Positions 63,996 through 64,000 of a stretch of DNA of 64,000 nt are shown piece by piece. The stretch is from positions 113,503 through 177,502 of the forward strand of contig NZ_SORW01000044.1 of assembly GCF_004405105.1 (NCBI RefSeq), in the 5' to 3' direction. The position numbers and the translations under genes are program-made. The notes beneath the pieces were generated by a model that worked only from the letters and a program-made list of their open reading frames with translations, did no database searches and was not told where the DNA came from. Origin of the DNA: Jeotgalibacillus sp. R-1-5s-1. GTDB lineage: Bacteria; Bacillota; Bacilli; Bacillales; Jeotgalibacillaceae. Within the stretch, counting starts at the first letter, position 1, and the number at the start of each line of letters is the position of its first letter.

Positions 63996-64000
63996 TTGAA

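Overview
The window looks like a chromosomal segment of a low-to-mid GC Gram-positive member of the Bacillales. Supporting signs are AGGAGG-type ribosome sites with ATG, GTG and TTG starts, many compact Rho-independent terminators, a T-box leader, a PerR box, the divergent citR/citA pair known from Bacillus, and many families first named in Bacillus (YcsI-like, DUF4256, DUF5412, DUF6440). A Jeotgalibacillus- or Planococcaceae-like host is my guess; nothing in the sequence proves it. I see no rRNA, tRNA, prophage, CRISPR array or intact insertion sequence.

Layout. 0-10 kb: end of a BceB-type permease, small accessory genes joined by a recurring short GGGACAGACCC repeat, an XRE/ImmA-IrrE pair with a broken PIN gene, and a T-box-controlled second methionyl-tRNA synthetase. 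10-19 kb: an MFS operon with a divergent CGNR regulator, a second MFS gene, small membrane proteins, acetyltransferase-like and phosphotransferase-like genes and a soluble PAS-MCP sensor. 19-32 kb: a GAF-PAS-GGDEF-EAL protein, PerR-type katG, a MATE pump, trhO, citR/citA, a DJ-1-like protein and a quinol monooxygenase-like protein. 32-43 kb: LysR, GNAT, NIPSNAP, Fic, STAS and MBL proteins, a MarR-nitroreductase-monooxygenase operon and an ECF sigma factor with its membrane partner. 43-50 kb: an orphan peptide-binding lipoprotein, an AztD-like metal lipoprotein with a Zur-like box, and a YcsI-like gene. 50-56.4 kb: a LacI-controlled sugar operon (glycosidase plus ABC importer without ATPase). 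56.5-64 kb: NUDIX, MFS, methyltransferase, esterase, CMD and DUF4190 genes, and selO with a frameshift near its 3' end.

The most unusual content lies between the genes. Twelve intergenic arrays are built from phased 21-nt units. Eight use a TGAAGGAAT-type box and share one scaffold: boxes spaced 21-21/22-21/22-30-21-21-21-21 nt, with the fourth unit always 30 nt and about 187 bp in all. A ninth array (17036-17221) keeps exactly this scaffold but uses a different box (CGATACAAT), and an array near 38.2 kb shows the 21/30/21 scaffold with a TCGACAAAA box. A further array after citA uses a GTTCGCA box. Most lie just 3' of a gene, usually in its sense orientation. I do not recognise this as a named repeat family; it is my main candidate for something undescribed.
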